Shown: piece by piece, positions 1 through 10,375 of the stretch | Position numbering within the stretch: the first letter of the stretch is position 1 | How the letters are laid out: each line of letters starts with the position of its first letter | Assembly: GCA_944472135.2 (NCBI GenBank) | Contig: OX235264.1 | Coordinates: forward strand, 91,770,319-91,834,318 | Length of the DNA stretch: 64,000 nucleotides | Direction: 5' to 3' | Source: Trichobilharzia regenti | Lineage: Eukaryota; Platyhelminthes; Trematoda; Strigeidida; Schistosomatidae | Notes under the pieces: model-generated | The model's database searches: none | Told to the model about the DNA's origin: nothing | The model's input: the letters and a program-made list of their open reading frames with translations, nothing else | Program-made: the position numbers and the translations under genes

Positions 1-740
1 CCTGCTCTTGTGGAGCTAGGTATATCGGTCGTTCGACTCGAGTTTTGTCCAAGAGGGTGCAAGAACATTATCCTGCATGGCTACGAAAAGGTGGAAGTGG
101 AGCAATAAGAAGCGCGATCATAGAACATCTGGTCGAAAATGATCACCCTATCTCTATAGCCTCCGCCTTTAAAGTCATCTACAAGGCAAAGAGCAATTTA
201 CCTAAATCCCTACGTACCCGACTCATCTGTATTGCTGAAGCTTTGGCTATCGAAACAGAAAAGCCAGATCTCTGTGTACAGAAAAAGTTCGTTCAACCCC
301 TCCAACTTTCATGGTCTTAATCCCTCTATGCTAAAATATGGTAATCCCCAATCATATTTTAGCTCTACCAATTTTTCATTTTGTCTATTCAATTTGTAGG
401 CTCTTCCTTATTAAGTCAATTGTTATTATTACTATTCTCACTTTGAACTGTCCCCGGTATTATTTCACTTGTTCCACTTGTCATTCTAAATCAATTGTTT
501 TATACAACGATAAATTCTATGCTATTAAATTTCACACAATATTACGTAACGTTTTTGTTTTATTCGATTTGCCTACTAATCCTATAATTGCACATCCTTT
601 TTCAAGTTCTATCCCTCCTATGAATTATTCTATATATGACATTAATCTGCTTTGCCACTTGACATTTAACTACGATTATAATCACAAACATTTTAGTTTT
701 AATTGAACTTCATATGATTATTATTATTATTATTTTATGC
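1..740 (+). mobile_element. Penelope-like element 3' part, family 1 (GIY-YIG domain)
   Basis: From base 1 to about 318 one frame reads CSCGARYIGRSTRVLSKR and continues into an EH-containing helix. This is a GIY-YIG endonuclease domain as found at the C-terminus of Penelope-like retroelements. The reverse transcriptase half lies left of the window. After a stop at 318-320 there is about 400 bp of AT-rich untranslated sequence ending in a (TTA)n tract at 718-736, probably the element's 3' end. It is convergent with the next copy. Confidence 0.72.
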
Positions 741-779
741 ATTCACACCTAAGATTCAATTCCCTCACCGGATATAACT

Positions 780-1560
780 TCTGATAAACCAAATATATAC
801 GACTGTACAGCTTGATGATAAATTCGTTGAAAAGAGTCTCTTCGCTGAATCACTTGTTTTGATTTTCTAAATACAATTAAGAAACAAACAAGCAAAAAGA
901 AAGCGAAAGAAAATCACGTATTTTTTGTTGAGATATGTCAGGTCCACTGCAGATTTAATGACTGAACAAACTTTTTCTTCTTTTGTATGCAGAGTTCAGG
1001 ATTTAACAATATGAATTGCCATTGCTTCCACGGTTTGAGGAAGTTTGATTCGTCGTACTATTTTAGCAAGATTCCAACGTGTTGTGTAGATAACTTTGAA
1101 GTTCTTTTGTGGGTAAGCTTAGTGTTCAGATTCTATCAGGTATTCTAGGATAGATCTGAATGGGTGGTGTTCATTTTTCTCCTTTATAAAACCATGATTA
1201 TGAGTAATTCTTCAATGAATATGTTCGGATATCAGACTCTGACCCACGGCCAATATACCTAGCTCCATACGAAGAGGTGAATTGGTAAATGCACATTGAT
1301 GAGGCCAACAGTGATAGCTCGTCCTTCACGTTCATGCAAATCATTGATTTCTAAGAGAAAGTTATTGAGAGTTCCGCTGTGAGGAAGGTTTTCTTCAGTG
1401 AACAGGACCGACAGTTTCTCAGTATTTTTGCTGACAAGTCTCCAATGGAATTGTAGATTTAGGCAAAGAAGTTTATTGGAAGCAGAAAGTGTGTGTGTGT
1501 GTGTGGTTTTGTTGGTATAGGTTTCATAGATGTTGTAACAAAACATTTCATTTAAAATAA
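780..1560 (-). mobile_element. Degenerate Penelope-like element, family 1
   Basis: Read on the minus strand, about 1290-980 repeats the family-1 GIY-YIG region with stops and frameshifts: YGARYIGRGSE, then VIYTTRWNLAKIVRRIKLP aligning with VIYKAKSNLPKSLRTRLI of the copy at 1-320. A GT-rich stretch (1489-1505) interrupts the upstream part. At about 830-880 it carries a short motif also seen at 10390-10430, 48310-48360 and 50990-51050. Its 3' end faces that of the first copy, giving a tail-to-tail pair. Confidence 0.6.
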
Positions 1561-1776
1561 GTCTTCTCTAATTTTGAAAGAAAAATAATGTTTAACAAAT
1601 AAGCTAAATTTAAGCAGGCATAAGACTGAGAAATTTTTAACTCCTTTCATAATACCAATGACTCTAATTAAGTGATTACTATTCTGCAAGTAGAATTTGA
1701 GTGATTTAAACAGTATTTACTCATAAACCAAATGGGCCTATACTCGATCCCTTTGAGGGAGACGGCAGGGGGGGTG

Positions 1777-1871
1777 TTATAACTGCACTGAATTAAAGTA
1801 AAACCCCGTCGCCAATTGTTATAACTGCACTGAATTAAGGTAAACCCCGTCGCCAATTTGTTATAACTGTG
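1777..1871. repeat. Two-copy tandem repeat, about 46-bp unit
   Basis: A unit starting TGTTATAACTGCACTGAATT and ending CCCCGTCGCCAAT occurs twice, with the start of a third copy. The copies differ by a few bases. There is no coding potential. Confidence 0.75.
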
Positions 1872-2092
1872 GGGTATTGAATGAAGACGTTTTCACCTTA
1901 TTCTGTCTGCGCCTGAACTAATCTGTCTATCTGCTCGTCGTACCTTCCGACTTGGTAAAGCACGCAAATATCAAAAGACAAAGGCTGGACTGTGACTGTG
2001 TATTGAGGTGCAACAACGATAAAGAAAGCCATGGTATTTATACATTTTACAACAATATGGACAGCTAACAGCATTTGAAATAATTGACCTTA

Positions 2093-2325
2093 ATAGCCAA
2101 TAACAAAGTGTGTGAGAAATGACAATATGCCATCTGTGCGACATTGACAGTCAGTAACAAAATGTGTGGGAATGATATACCATATATACAAAATTAGCAG
2201 TCACTACCAAAATGCGTGAGAATGATAATATACAAAATTAGCAGTCAATACCAAAATGCGTGAGAATGATAACATACCATATATGCAAGTTTAAACAGTC
2301 AATACCAAAATATGTGGGATCCTAT
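2093..2325. repeat. Degenerate tandem array, 45-55 bp period
   Basis: The word CAGTCAATACCAAAATGCG, or a close variant, recurs at about 2093, 2149, 2198, 2243 and 2297 with variable spacers containing ATATACCAT. It is an imperfect minisatellite. The sequence on either side (1871-2092 and 2326-2727) has no gene or repeat that I recognise. Confidence 0.65.
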
Positions 2326-2727
2326 CAGGGGGAGGCCGGGCGAGGTGTCATAGGTGTGTGCCACTGAAGAGTATGAAAGAAGGATGAAACAGATGTTCTG
2401 TTTTGCAGTATTATGGGAATAAACACATTAGATCATCGGAAATATAAATTAAAGGCGGTTGCAGTGAAAAGAAAGTATCTTTTCGACGAAGTCATCATTC
2501 GTGTATTTATTTATGGCGTAAATGGGTGAGAAAGTTCCACAATTATTTCAGGTCAACGGTCAATGGGGATATAAAAACAGGAGGATAGGATAAAAAAACA
2601 TAGTTGGATCATAATTATTGTGCAAACTGACTTTATTTTGTGCAATTAGGGATTAAAAAACGTTACAATAACGTAAACAAGAAGTTAGGATGAGAAAAGC
2701 AATAGAATAATCACTCAGTTAGGATAC

Positions 2728-3075
2728 AATTGGTGGATGGTGACTAGCAGTGGAATCCAGGATGTGCATTTCGTCCTATTTGGGACTCGTCATCTGGATG
2801 TACCTGCATTTCTCAGTGAGTGATGATGTTCCCACCGGGGCTCGAACCCAGTACCCATAGTTGCTAACGCCAGAGCGTTATCCACTAGATCACTTGGGCC
2901 ATGAGACCCACCTCTTGTGCAACGAGTCATATTAATTATTGGATTGGATTTTTTTTGATTTTCTCGTCGTCGAAGCATCTGCACAAGAAGCCGACATGTC
3001 AACCTGAGACCGAGCACTTCGGTCCAATCAATCGACGGGAAAACCAAAAAAATCCAATTCAAGAAGAATCACTCA
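2728..3075 (-). mobile_element. Smalpha-like SINE, minus copy with tRNA-like head
   Basis: On the minus strand the tRNA-derived region (about 2902-2815) has an A-box TGATCTAGTGG and a B-box GGTTCGAGCC. It is followed by a hammerhead motif at 2755-2799 and the terminal word TAGTCACCATCCACC. Beyond the tRNA-like region (2940-3060) lies a segment containing GACCGAGCACTTCGG, shared with the tandem Smalpha copies at 4420-4510. Confidence 0.82.
2755..2799 (-). ncRNA. Hammerhead ribozyme motif (Smalpha), C3 mutated
   Basis: The order fits a schistosome Smalpha hammerhead: stem I ATCCAG/CTGGAT (6 bp), core ATGACGA (expected CTGANGA), stem II GTCC/GGAC, GAA, and stem III ATG/CAT with a 2-nt loop before cleavage at ATC. 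All three stems pair. The essential C3 is A, so the copy is predicted inactive. Confidence 0.8.
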
Positions 3076-3194
3076 GTTAACAAGGTGGCAAAACGATCTA
3101 GATTTCTAATGGTCACTAATATCAACTCATTTATAACCAGCGACGTTTGCTTACAAATACTGGCATAGTGTTTCACTTAAGTATTAATTCAAAA

Positions 3195-3480
3195 GTATAC
3201 TTTGTTTCCGGTGGAATAATAGGCCTTCAACAGCCCGTCGCCATTTTACCCCGTTCTTTATGGTTGTCTCTAGCTGGCCCCACAAATACCCATAGCATCT
3301 CATCTCCTCCTTATCATTCCATTATCTCCGCTATGCCACTGTCAGACTTCTAACCAGTTGCTTCCCTTTCGAGTTCCACTTCAGATGTGTTTTTAGGATC
3401 TGATGTCATTCAAAAATTTTCCTACTGTTTGTGTCCTCTCCATTTCTCAGAAATGTGATTGCAACCTTTTTAAAAAATGA
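3195..3480 (-). mobile_element. RTE-like element B, 3' fragment
   Basis: The fragment contains a diverged form of the 3' region shared by all family-B copies (GGGCTTCAACAGC and CATCTCCTCC words on the plus strand). No frame is open for long. Identification rests on similarity to 28212-29147, 30390-31370 and 38985-40450. Confidence 0.55.
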
Positions 3481-3654
3481 TGCAATTTTCTGCTATTTAG
3501 ACTAAATTATGAATTTTCAAGAGTTGATCTGTAAGGATTAGATCTATTTTAGACGTTTGAGAGCATGGACTAATATCAGTTAGAGAACCACTGAAATCCA
3601 ACAGGGAATATACTGGACAACTATCGTGCTAAATGCATCATCAACTGGTAGAAG

Positions 3655-3875
3655 TTAGAATTCATGAGCTGGTCATTGGACCGGGTCTCAGTGGCTTAAA
3701 GGCCTGTGAGCTGTCTCGCCTGGTAAGCAGAAGGTCCTGAGTTTGAACCCTGGTGGTGGTTGCGTCCCAAGCACTAGGGACGAAACAGCTATGAGGCAGT
3801 ACTCCCTGGTGGCTTCCAATGTTTCTCTAACTGATGTCAGATGTTATGATGAAATCCTCCAACCAATCACAGACT
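3655..3875 (+). mobile_element. SINE III copy
   Basis: A tRNA-like region at about 3690-3765 (A-box-like AGTGGCTTAAAGGCC, B-box-like GAGTTTGAACCC) is followed by a GGGACGAAACAGCT segment and the family tail ending ATGATGAAATCC. The hammerhead-like segment is partly deleted in this copy. Confidence 0.7.
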
Positions 3876-4329
3876 GTTGATTTATTTGCCTTTCTGAATA
3901 AAGATTTCAAAGATCTCAAAAAGAACCCAAAATAAGTGTATTAATTTCTTTATATGACTTTATAAAATCTCCTGATAATAATAATAATAATATTTTTCTA
4001 CAGTTTTCATATACATGCATACATACACAAAAACGCACACCAAAACATGTGGGATAGTCGGAATCTAAATTGAACACAAGTGCATGTATTAACCGATTTG
4101 ATGCACTTTAGAATTGTACAGAAAGTGTATAAGATGAAGCAGAAATTCAGTGGTAAATTAAATAAATAAGTATGTTAGGAAATAAAGAGATTAGTAAAGA
4201 TGTTAGAAAGTGTGGGAATGAATCATATCTGATAATTTTTAAGTTTATCGGATAGGGTTAGTCAATAAGCAACCATGTCGTTTAATTAGTTCTATAAGAA
4301 ATTAAAAAAAATTCTGAATAATTTTTAGT
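3876..4329. other. No gene or recognised repeat
   Basis: AT-rich intergenic or distal sequence with a short (AAT)n tract near 3976. I see no open frame, splice-flanked exon or repeat. Confidence 0.5.
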
Positions 4330-4332
4330 TTT

Positions 4333-4377
4333 ATCCAGCTGACGAGTCCCAAAAAGGACGAGATGCGCATCCTGAAT
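4333..4377 (+). ncRNA. Hammerhead ribozyme motif (Smalpha), C3 intact
   Basis: The core CTGACGA is intact. Stem II is GTCC/GGAC. Stem III is ATG/CAT with a CG loop, and the cleavage triplet is ATC. The conserved GAA reads GAG, and stem I (ATCCAG/CTGAAT) has one mismatch. It is probably inactive because of the A14-equivalent change, but is one of the better preserved cores. Confidence 0.78.
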
Positions 4378-4676
4378 CCCACCGCTAGTCACCATCCACC
4401 TATTAAATTCTAATTACATGTCCAGGCATCGTCGAAGATTCTGCACAAGAAGCCGAAATGTCAACCTGAGACCGAGCACTTCGGACCGAAGTGCTTGGAC
4501 CAATCAATCGACGGGGAAATCTCAAATTCAATAAAATTAATACATGACCCGTTGCACAAGGGGTGGCTCTCGTGGCCCAAGTGGTATAGTGGATAACGCT
4601 TTGGCGTTTGAAACTATGGCGACTGGGTTCAAGCCTCGGTGGGAACATCATCACTCGCTGGGAATGTAGGTACAAC

Positions 4677-4721
4677 ATCCAGGTGACGAGTCCCAAATAG
4701 GGTGAAATGCACATCCTGGAT
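4677..4721 (+). ncRNA. Hammerhead ribozyme motif (Smalpha), C3 to G
   Basis: Stem I ATCCAG/CTGGAT is perfect. The core is GTGACGA (C3 replaced by G). Stem II pairs GTCC with GGGT using wobbles. GAA is intact, and stem III is ATG/CAT with a CA loop. Predicted inactive because C3 pairs with G8 in the active site. Confidence 0.78.
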
Positions 4722-4764
4722 CCCACTGCTAGTCACCATTCACCAATTCGATGTTTACTTATAA

Positions 4765-5565
4765 TTTGTACAGAGATGTTTTAAGGGGTTCTGATTCGAA
4801 GGAGACGACCACTTTGTCCGATGTAATGCTTGTTACATTTTATACAATTTATTTTGTAAATGTTATTGATTTCATTTTCTTTTTCTATTAGATCTTTCGG
4901 TTTGCACAATATTGAATGAAGTGATTGTACTGGCTGACTTGTGTGCTATATCTGTTTTAAACGGTTTCAATATTCCAGCTATTATTTCAGAGATATTTTT
5001 TATATATGGTAGGCTGAATTTTCTTGTAGTTTTTGATGATGGTTTCGTGTTGGTGTTTTGACTCGATTTTAAACACTTCGTGTGACTACCTCTTTTACAT
5101 TATCTCTTTTGAATGTCAAACTATTTGAAGAGCTTCACTGCGGGTCACTTCCTTAGAGTATTAATTAATGAACTTCTCAGGATATCCGTTCTTAGATGAA
5201 ATATCCTTCATGGATTTTATTTCACCTTCAATTGTAATGTCACAACAAACGTTTCGTGCTCTATTGAACAGTATTCTGACTAAGTTTTTCTTATACTGGA
5301 TTGAAACAAAGCTCTTGAAATGTATGTATGTAGTGTCCTGTCCATGAAGACTTAGTAAATATAAATCTTTCGATTGTGTCATCAGTTCTTCTCACTAGAG
5401 GAACGTCTAGGAGTTTAATCGTACCGTTTTCCTCCTGTTCCGTTGTGAAGTTCAAATTCAGACGGCAAGAGTTGAATTTTATCAACAGATCTTTAGCTTT
5501 TGATCTGCTTCCACAGAAAATAAAAATATCAATCAAATCAAATATAAATATCAAAATATCTTAGC
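4765..5565 (-). mobile_element. Penelope-like element fragment, family 2 type
   Basis: Minus-strand frames 5554-5161 read SCRLNLNFTTEQEENG, LLDVPLVRRTDDTIERF, then LFNRARNVC and KNGYPEKFI, the C-terminal part of a PLE reverse transcriptase. After frameshifts, 4880-4780 gives INCIKCNKHYIGQSGRLLR, the start of a GIY-YIG domain. The copy is truncated at both ends and broken by frameshifts. Confidence 0.72.
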
Positions 5566-5574
5566 TGCACATCC

Positions 5575-5970
5575 GTTTGTTGTATTTGTTGCTGGAAAAT
5601 ACCGGCTTCTACGCCTGACAAGAATAAATCTGCAAAGGTGGTCGTCAGGAGTTTCTAACTACGCTAGCCATCAACTTGACGGAGTAGACGCCTATCGAAT
5701 TGGAATGCTTATCAATCTGATATCTCCCAATGTATTTACATTTGTATATATATATATATATCCCCGTATGTCGAGTATTGAGCTGAAGAGTTCTACTGAA
5801 ATTTGATGAATGCATTAAATTATGTTGCTTTTTAACCGAGAGTGATATGGTTCATTCATGAAGAATAGAGATATGTTGAACAATGATGCTGGGGAGTTGT
5901 ATAAACCCAATTAGTATTACATGAAAATAAATTTAGAATGCATTATGAGTGAATGTATTTATTATCTTAC
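5575..5970. other. Intergenic/intronic, no feature except a short TA repeat
   Basis: No gene recognised. A short (TA)n tract lies at about 5744-5761. Confidence 0.5.
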
Positions 5971-6074
5971 CTCTTTTGAATTCTCTGTTCTACTAGTTAT
6001 CGTGATATGCACAAATAAAGTGGCTAACGGAATCGGTTCTCCTGTATCACTGCGTAAACGAACATGACGGAAAC
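5971..6074 (-). CDS. PLCL: PLCL-like exon K: end of C2 domain
   Basis: The 104-bp exon lies between ATTTCAG and GTAAGA. It encodes residues 722-756: GFRHVRLRSDTGEPIP then TLFVHITITSRT, matching the 'GYRHV.L.S..G......TLFVHI.I' end of PLC C2 domains. It ends in phase 0 with a good donor, so at least one further 3' exon must exist. None was recognised in bases 1-5970. Confidence 0.88.
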
Positions 6075-6134
6075 CTGAAATGTACAAGTATTAGCAATAA
6101 ATGTGGTACTTTAAAGAAATCAAGAAATCTAACT

Positions 6135-6136
<2 letters not shown>

Positions 6137-6175
<39 letters not shown>
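6137..6175. repeat. (TA)n microsatellite
   Basis: About 19 uninterrupted TA dinucleotides, 60 bp upstream (in gene direction) of the exon K acceptor. Confidence 0.95.
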
Positions 6176-6178
<3 letters not shown>

Positions 6179-6314
6179 CTCTGAAGATAAGCAAAAGTGT
6201 CACTGCAATTATGTGTTGATTTTTTCACATAAGAGACAGCTAACTACACAAATAACATCAGTTGAAATAGAATTGAAACGAATGGAAATGAGCAGTCGAG
6301 AAACCCGTTAATAT

Positions 6315-6420
6315 TATATCAGGAAGTAACATAAGTTAGAGAACCACTGGATAGTGTTTCATCCCAGTGTCAGACTTATCAGCCATGCGCACTTATAACT
6401 ACACCAGAGATCTTATTTAA
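6315..6420 (-). mobile_element. SINE III 3' fragment
   Basis: The minus strand carries the GATGAAACACT and GGTTCTCTAACTTATG words of the SINE III tail. The tRNA-like head is missing. The rest of 6430-7170 has no recognised feature; two TTAGGGTT-like words near 6760-6785 are too few to be telomeric. Confidence 0.5.
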
Positions 6421-7174
6421 TCTAATACTCAGCAGTAAGTGAATACAGGATGGAACTGTTCAAAGTTCTAATTAAAATTACTGACCAGTTAATTCCACTA
6501 AGTTGAGTGTAAGGGTCAACATAAAGAATAGCGGCCATAGAGTTGGTAAAGCACTAGGAGTAGACTTGTAACGAATATCATTCATTGAATTACAGAACTT
6601 ACTGTTATTACAGAGCGAGTATGAACACTGTACACAAATTCTTATGGAAATTTTACCCTGATCTCGTTCTGAAGTATTATTTCGACAATACGGTCATAGT
6701 GTGTTATGGTTAGGATTGCTATGGGTGTCAGAGATCGTCGTTAGAATTAGGGTTAGTGTCGATTTAACGATCAAAGTTAGGGTTTTATTATTATTGTCTG
6801 TAAATTTCTTGTAAATAAATACATATACAGTAGTCGAGTGTTTCCTTATTCATATAGATAAAACCGTTTCGACAGTTATGAAAACTGAATATTGATACCA
6901 TTCATTGTAATTGGGAATTACTCCTCAGTTGTGTCAGAGTAAAATATCGTCTTCACTGTGCTTGACCATTAGTAGTCCGTTAGTTTTTCTGCTAAGCGAA
7001 CAGCTTCTTAATGGGGAACAGACAACAGGTTCTATAATCAAACATCCAGGGTCATTAGTGCTTTCGCACTCGTTGGTGGCTATTCTTGGTCGCTATGAGG
7101 ACAAATACTCGTTGTTGACTTCGCCTGACGGTAGTGCTAAATTAATTAAACTGTTTCTCAGTGACTAAATGGTG

Positions 7175-7330
7175 AAAGGAGCTCGTCTAGTAACCTGAAG
7201 ATATACGGGTTGATTCTTGATGAGATCACTGTTGTGTAGTGCTGAAGAGTCTCAAAATAATACGAAACATCTGTTCAATACTCCTTGGTCTTCATTGACT
7301 CTCTAATTGATGTTACTTTATTATATAATA
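7175..7330 (+). mobile_element. SINE III 3' half
   Basis: Contains the end of the tRNA-like part (GTAACCTGAAG), a hammerhead-like motif (7236-7281) and the tail CTCTAATTGATGTTAC. The head is degraded. Confidence 0.65.
7236..7281 (+). ncRNA. Hammerhead-like motif of SINE III, core intact
   Basis: Stem I GTAGTG/CAATAC pairs at five of six positions. The core CTGAAGA fits CTGANGA exactly. GAA follows, then stem III ACA/TGT with a 2-nt loop and a GTT cleavage triplet. Stem II (GTCT/ATAC) is weakened. It is one of three SINE III copies here with C3 intact. Confidence 0.6.
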
Positions 7331-7790
7331 TGAAACAAATCAAGTTCCTGTTAATAAATACTTGAAAATATAGACGTGTTTAGTAATTCTTAAACATATT
7401 GTACTCTGAGTCTTCAAAGTAAGTAGGTTAATGGCATTCCACATATATTCTTATGCTATTCAGATTATGCTACGAGATTACAGTTGAACTAGGTTTTGGA
7501 TACAGTTCATCCTAAATTTATTTGATAACTATAGTTAAATACCCGATACTGTTATTTACCGCAGAAGCCATCATTGGAGAATGCATTTTACCTAACTATT
7601 TTAAGCGAATGAATCCTTCTGGACAAGATACACGCTGAATGACCTAGCTGCACAGCAACAGGTGAACTGATATATGCACATAGAAGTAGGTGGATGCTAG
7701 ATCTTTTCCTTAAGGCTTTCCCAGACCAATGGGCGACTGAGAAACACTACTCCTAGCTTTGATGCGAAAAATATTCTTCTCAAAGATTTT
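7331..7790. other. No gene or recognised repeat
   Basis: AT-rich sequence; no open frame with family resemblance and no repeat recognised. Confidence 0.5.
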
Positions 7791-7794
7791 TTTG

Positions 7795-7974
7795 TTGATT
7801 TATTGCTTGATTCCACACTGTATTTTCGGTACAAGTGTGGAATTTTCAGCATGGATATCGGTAGCCCAAATTTTGCAGACCGACCATAGATATCAGGTGT
7901 GCGTCGGTGCGGGCTCGAACCCCGGACCATGTGCATGGTTGGCGAGAGTCCTAACCACTGTGCCACCGACGCAC
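7795..7974 (-). mobile_element. SINE II (tRNA-derived), full copy
   Basis: The minus strand starts with a tRNA-like region at 7974-7899: 7-bp acceptor GTGCGTC/GACGCAC, A-box TGGCACAGTGG, B-box GGTTCGAGCC. A body of about 90 bp follows and ends in a hairpin with ten-base arms around ATTCCACACT/AGTGTGGAAT (7810-7843). Three related copies occur at 18826, 51670 and 57058. It is a SINE, not a functional tRNA gene: there is no sensible anticodon arm and it is one of several dispersed copies. Confidence 0.82.
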
Positions 7975-7979
7975 ATGAT

Positions 7980-8525
7980 GCGGAAAGGTAGTAGTGGATC
8001 TGTAATGGAATACTATAATCGAACAACTTCTCAGCCCTAGTCATTCCACCTCAACAAATGCCTCCTTCAAAGTAACCAGCAAAGTGAAGTATAACCTGCC
8101 GAAGGAAATAGACTTCTATTGACTTGACTTTTGTTGGCGTGTTTTTCTACCTTCTTATAACTCCTGTATAATTTCAGAAATCTAACATAATTTCATATTT
8201 CATCATTATGAAATATTTTGTATTTCCTAGTGAAATGAAAGACAAAACGATGTTATTGTTTTTACTGACGTTAAGCTATTTAATGCTAAACGTTTTATCA
8301 AAGTATTATTGAACCAGAATTTAGAAAATCTCTGCATTTATATGTAACAACTTAATCATCATTCCTCACTATGGGGTCACTTTTGCATTGTCATACTAGC
8401 CAATTGGTAAAGATAACAAAACCAAGTGTAGATTGTTGGATTCGATAAGTGTGTAGAATTATAAAAGAAGTGCATGTTTACATAATAAAAGTGCTTATTA
8501 CATTCATGTTGATTTTGTCATCTCA
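7980..8525. other. No gene or recognised repeat
   Basis: AT-rich sequence without a recognisable gene or repeat. Confidence 0.5.
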
Positions 8526-8529
8526 TAGG

Positions 8530-9595
8530 GGAGGGGCATGGCTGTAACCAAGTCAAATTCTGTTTTAGTCCATTATTATCATTCAGACAGTTTAGATTCC
8601 ATTTGATGATATGAAGTGCTTCTGACAGTATTAGACGTTGTTTGTGATTTCTGAAATGCTTTTCTGGATTATTTCAATATTGTCAAAACCAATTTTGTGG
8701 TTTGGCTCTTTAGCGCGTAGACCTATGGCTGATGGTTTTCCAAGCTTTTCTAGTCCAATAACTGGATTTCTCGGTAGTCGAACAGACACTCTACAGTGTT
8801 CACTTCTTCTGATTTTGATTTCTGGTGATGCTTGTCCAATGTATATCGCATAACGTTCCAAGCATTTTATTTTTATCGATACAATTAGATGGAGAATCTT
8901 TAGGGACTTGGTCTTTTATGTGGACAAGGTTGCTTTGTGGATTGTGTGTGTGTGTGTTTGATATTTTGAAGAACACTCTGATGTCGAGCTGATTGAGTAC
9001 TCTTCTGATATCGTTTAACGTCTCCGTTCTGTATGGAATGACAACTGTTGAGGTTCATGTTTTCGGAATACGTTTTCGGCCATACTTAGTGTCAGTGTTG
9101 ATTTTGTTGGTGAAGTTGAGAGAGTCTTGAGAGTCTCAGTAATGTTCGATATTTCTTCTTCTTTTTCTTGCTCATTCGTTATCAGAGAGTGTGGTCGTCT
9201 AGGAAGACTTGAAACAACTGATATCTTTGCACTGAAGGGGTGTAATGATACTAAGTTTGACTATTTGTTGGGATGGGTTTTCTTCATGAATATAGGTATA
9301 TTGAAAAATATCCCTCTTCCACCCTCTTAACTAAGCAATCTAGAAATGGTAGTTCACCTACATCTGACTCCGCATCCGAAGTAAACTGAACGCAGGGGAT
9401 AGATTGTTCAGTTTCTCATTTTAACACTACGAAAGTACCATCTACATATCTTAACCTTATTTGCTTGCAAAGATGTCATTGAAACTATTCATGAAAAGAT
9501 CAGCGAATATTTGGGGAATCGGTGAATTGTTGTTTCAAAATTTTTTCAAACTGTTAAAAGTAAACTTGGTTCGAACAAACATAATTCTATACCTT
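8530..9595 (-). mobile_element. Penelope-like element, RT C-terminus plus GIY-YIG, degenerate
   Basis: On the minus strand, from about 9590, conceptual frames broken by stops and shifts contain PLE reverse-transcriptase words (an RYVDGTF-like catalytic region near 9450). They end in a GIY-YIG domain at 8861-8631 (AIYIGQASPEIK, NPVIGLEKLGKPSAIG, FDNIEIIQKSI). The final ORF of about 76 codons is still open. The copy is dead. Confidence 0.7.
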
Positions 9596-9599
9596 AGAT

Positions 9600-9775
9600 C
9601 GTGTCTATGTGCATTATAATCACAACTAACTCGTTAGATTGTTCCTCTTGTTACATAGCTCTGATGCACTCATTTAATGCCTTTTACTCACCGACTAATA
9701 GGTTTATGGCAACTCGTTACTATTCTCACTACACTCTTTCATCAAAAACACACTGCATACAAATGTTATTAGATA
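9600..9775 (+). repeat. Dispersed repeat shared with PLE-associated sequence at 50950-51300
   Basis: The segment matches the reverse complement of 51100-51230 (words TGTGCATTATAATCACAACT, TCATTTAATGCCTTTTACTC). The same repeat, more diverged, occurs at 48400-48560. It probably represents a PLE untranslated or pseudo-LTR region. Confidence 0.6.
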
Positions 9776-9784
9776 TGATGGAGC

Positions 9785-10375
9785 AGATTTGTAGCTCAGA
9801 TGGATGATTTTGATGTGGTAGTGTTCTCTGAGCAAGCTGGGCAGTTTATGTGCGAAACTTTCATTGCCCCACCATTAGAACAACATCTTTAGCGCATACT
9901 TCAATTTGGATTGAAATGAGCTGTTAGATTTCTCCACAAGTTTACTAGTCATCTCTCCTGATGGATAATCTTGAACGTGATTGGCTGTTTTTGTGTGTTT
10001 TCACACACTCTAGGCTAATTGTATTGGAATTGATTGTTTCCTTGACTTGAACTTTCACCCTTTGTGTGTGAGATTTCCTTTTTATCGATTGGTAGATTTC
10101 GTCTATGTCGATGTGTCCACTAAGTGATGATTCATTGGAATATCAGGATGGCTTCTAAAAATTCTCTAGCATTCTTGGTGTTTCCTCTGTCTTAAACCAA
10201 TCACGTACAAAGTCACCAAGAGCGATGACTAATAAAATCGTGGAGAAATCTAAAAGCTCACTTCAATTCAAATTCAAGTATTCGCTTAAGATGTTCCTCA
10301 GTAGGGCAATGATGAGAGCTTGGCGAATAAACTATCCACCTAGCTCAGAGAAATCAACAACGTCAAAATGATTGT
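9785..10375. mobile_element. Fold-back Penelope-like copy, family 2
   Basis: The left arm (about 9790-9970) is the reverse complement of the right arm (about 10195-10365). Both carry the family-2 3' words CGCTGAAGATGTT, ATCCAGCT and CTCAGAGAA. The interior (9970-10190, minus) holds the end of a GIY-YIG ORF with stops. Both 3' ends face outward. Confidence 0.72.

Larger units (their letters stand above)
4330..4750 (+). mobile_element. Smalpha-like SINE, head-to-tail tandem
   Basis: Two hammerhead motifs lie in the same orientation 344 bp apart (C3 positions 4340 and 4684), matching the roughly 330-350 bp unit of tandem Smalpha DNA. Between them are the GACCGAGCACTTCGG segment and a full tRNA-like head (4570-4655; A-box TGGTATAGTGG, B-box GGTTCAAGCC). 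Confidence 0.8.

Noticed and set aside
338..706. 122-codon plus frame after the GIY-YIG ORF
   Set aside because: Composition is that of an AT-rich untranslated tail; other family-1 copies are not open here.
1259..1546. 95-codon minus frame that could be a host exon
   Set aside because: It overlaps a degenerate family-1 PLE; the GIY-YIG words are in another frame of the same strand.
1..5970. Further C-terminal exon of the PLCL-like gene
   Set aside because: Searched the minus strand for the coiled-coil tail expected after exon K; no phase-0 exon with family resemblance was found, so it is probably outside the window.
6740..6790. Interstitial telomeric repeat
   Set aside because: Only scattered TTAGGG words, no array.
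7899..7974. Possible functional tRNA gene
   Set aside because: Acceptor stem and A/B boxes are good, but the anticodon region is not a proper arm and the unit is the head of a dispersed repeat with several copies.
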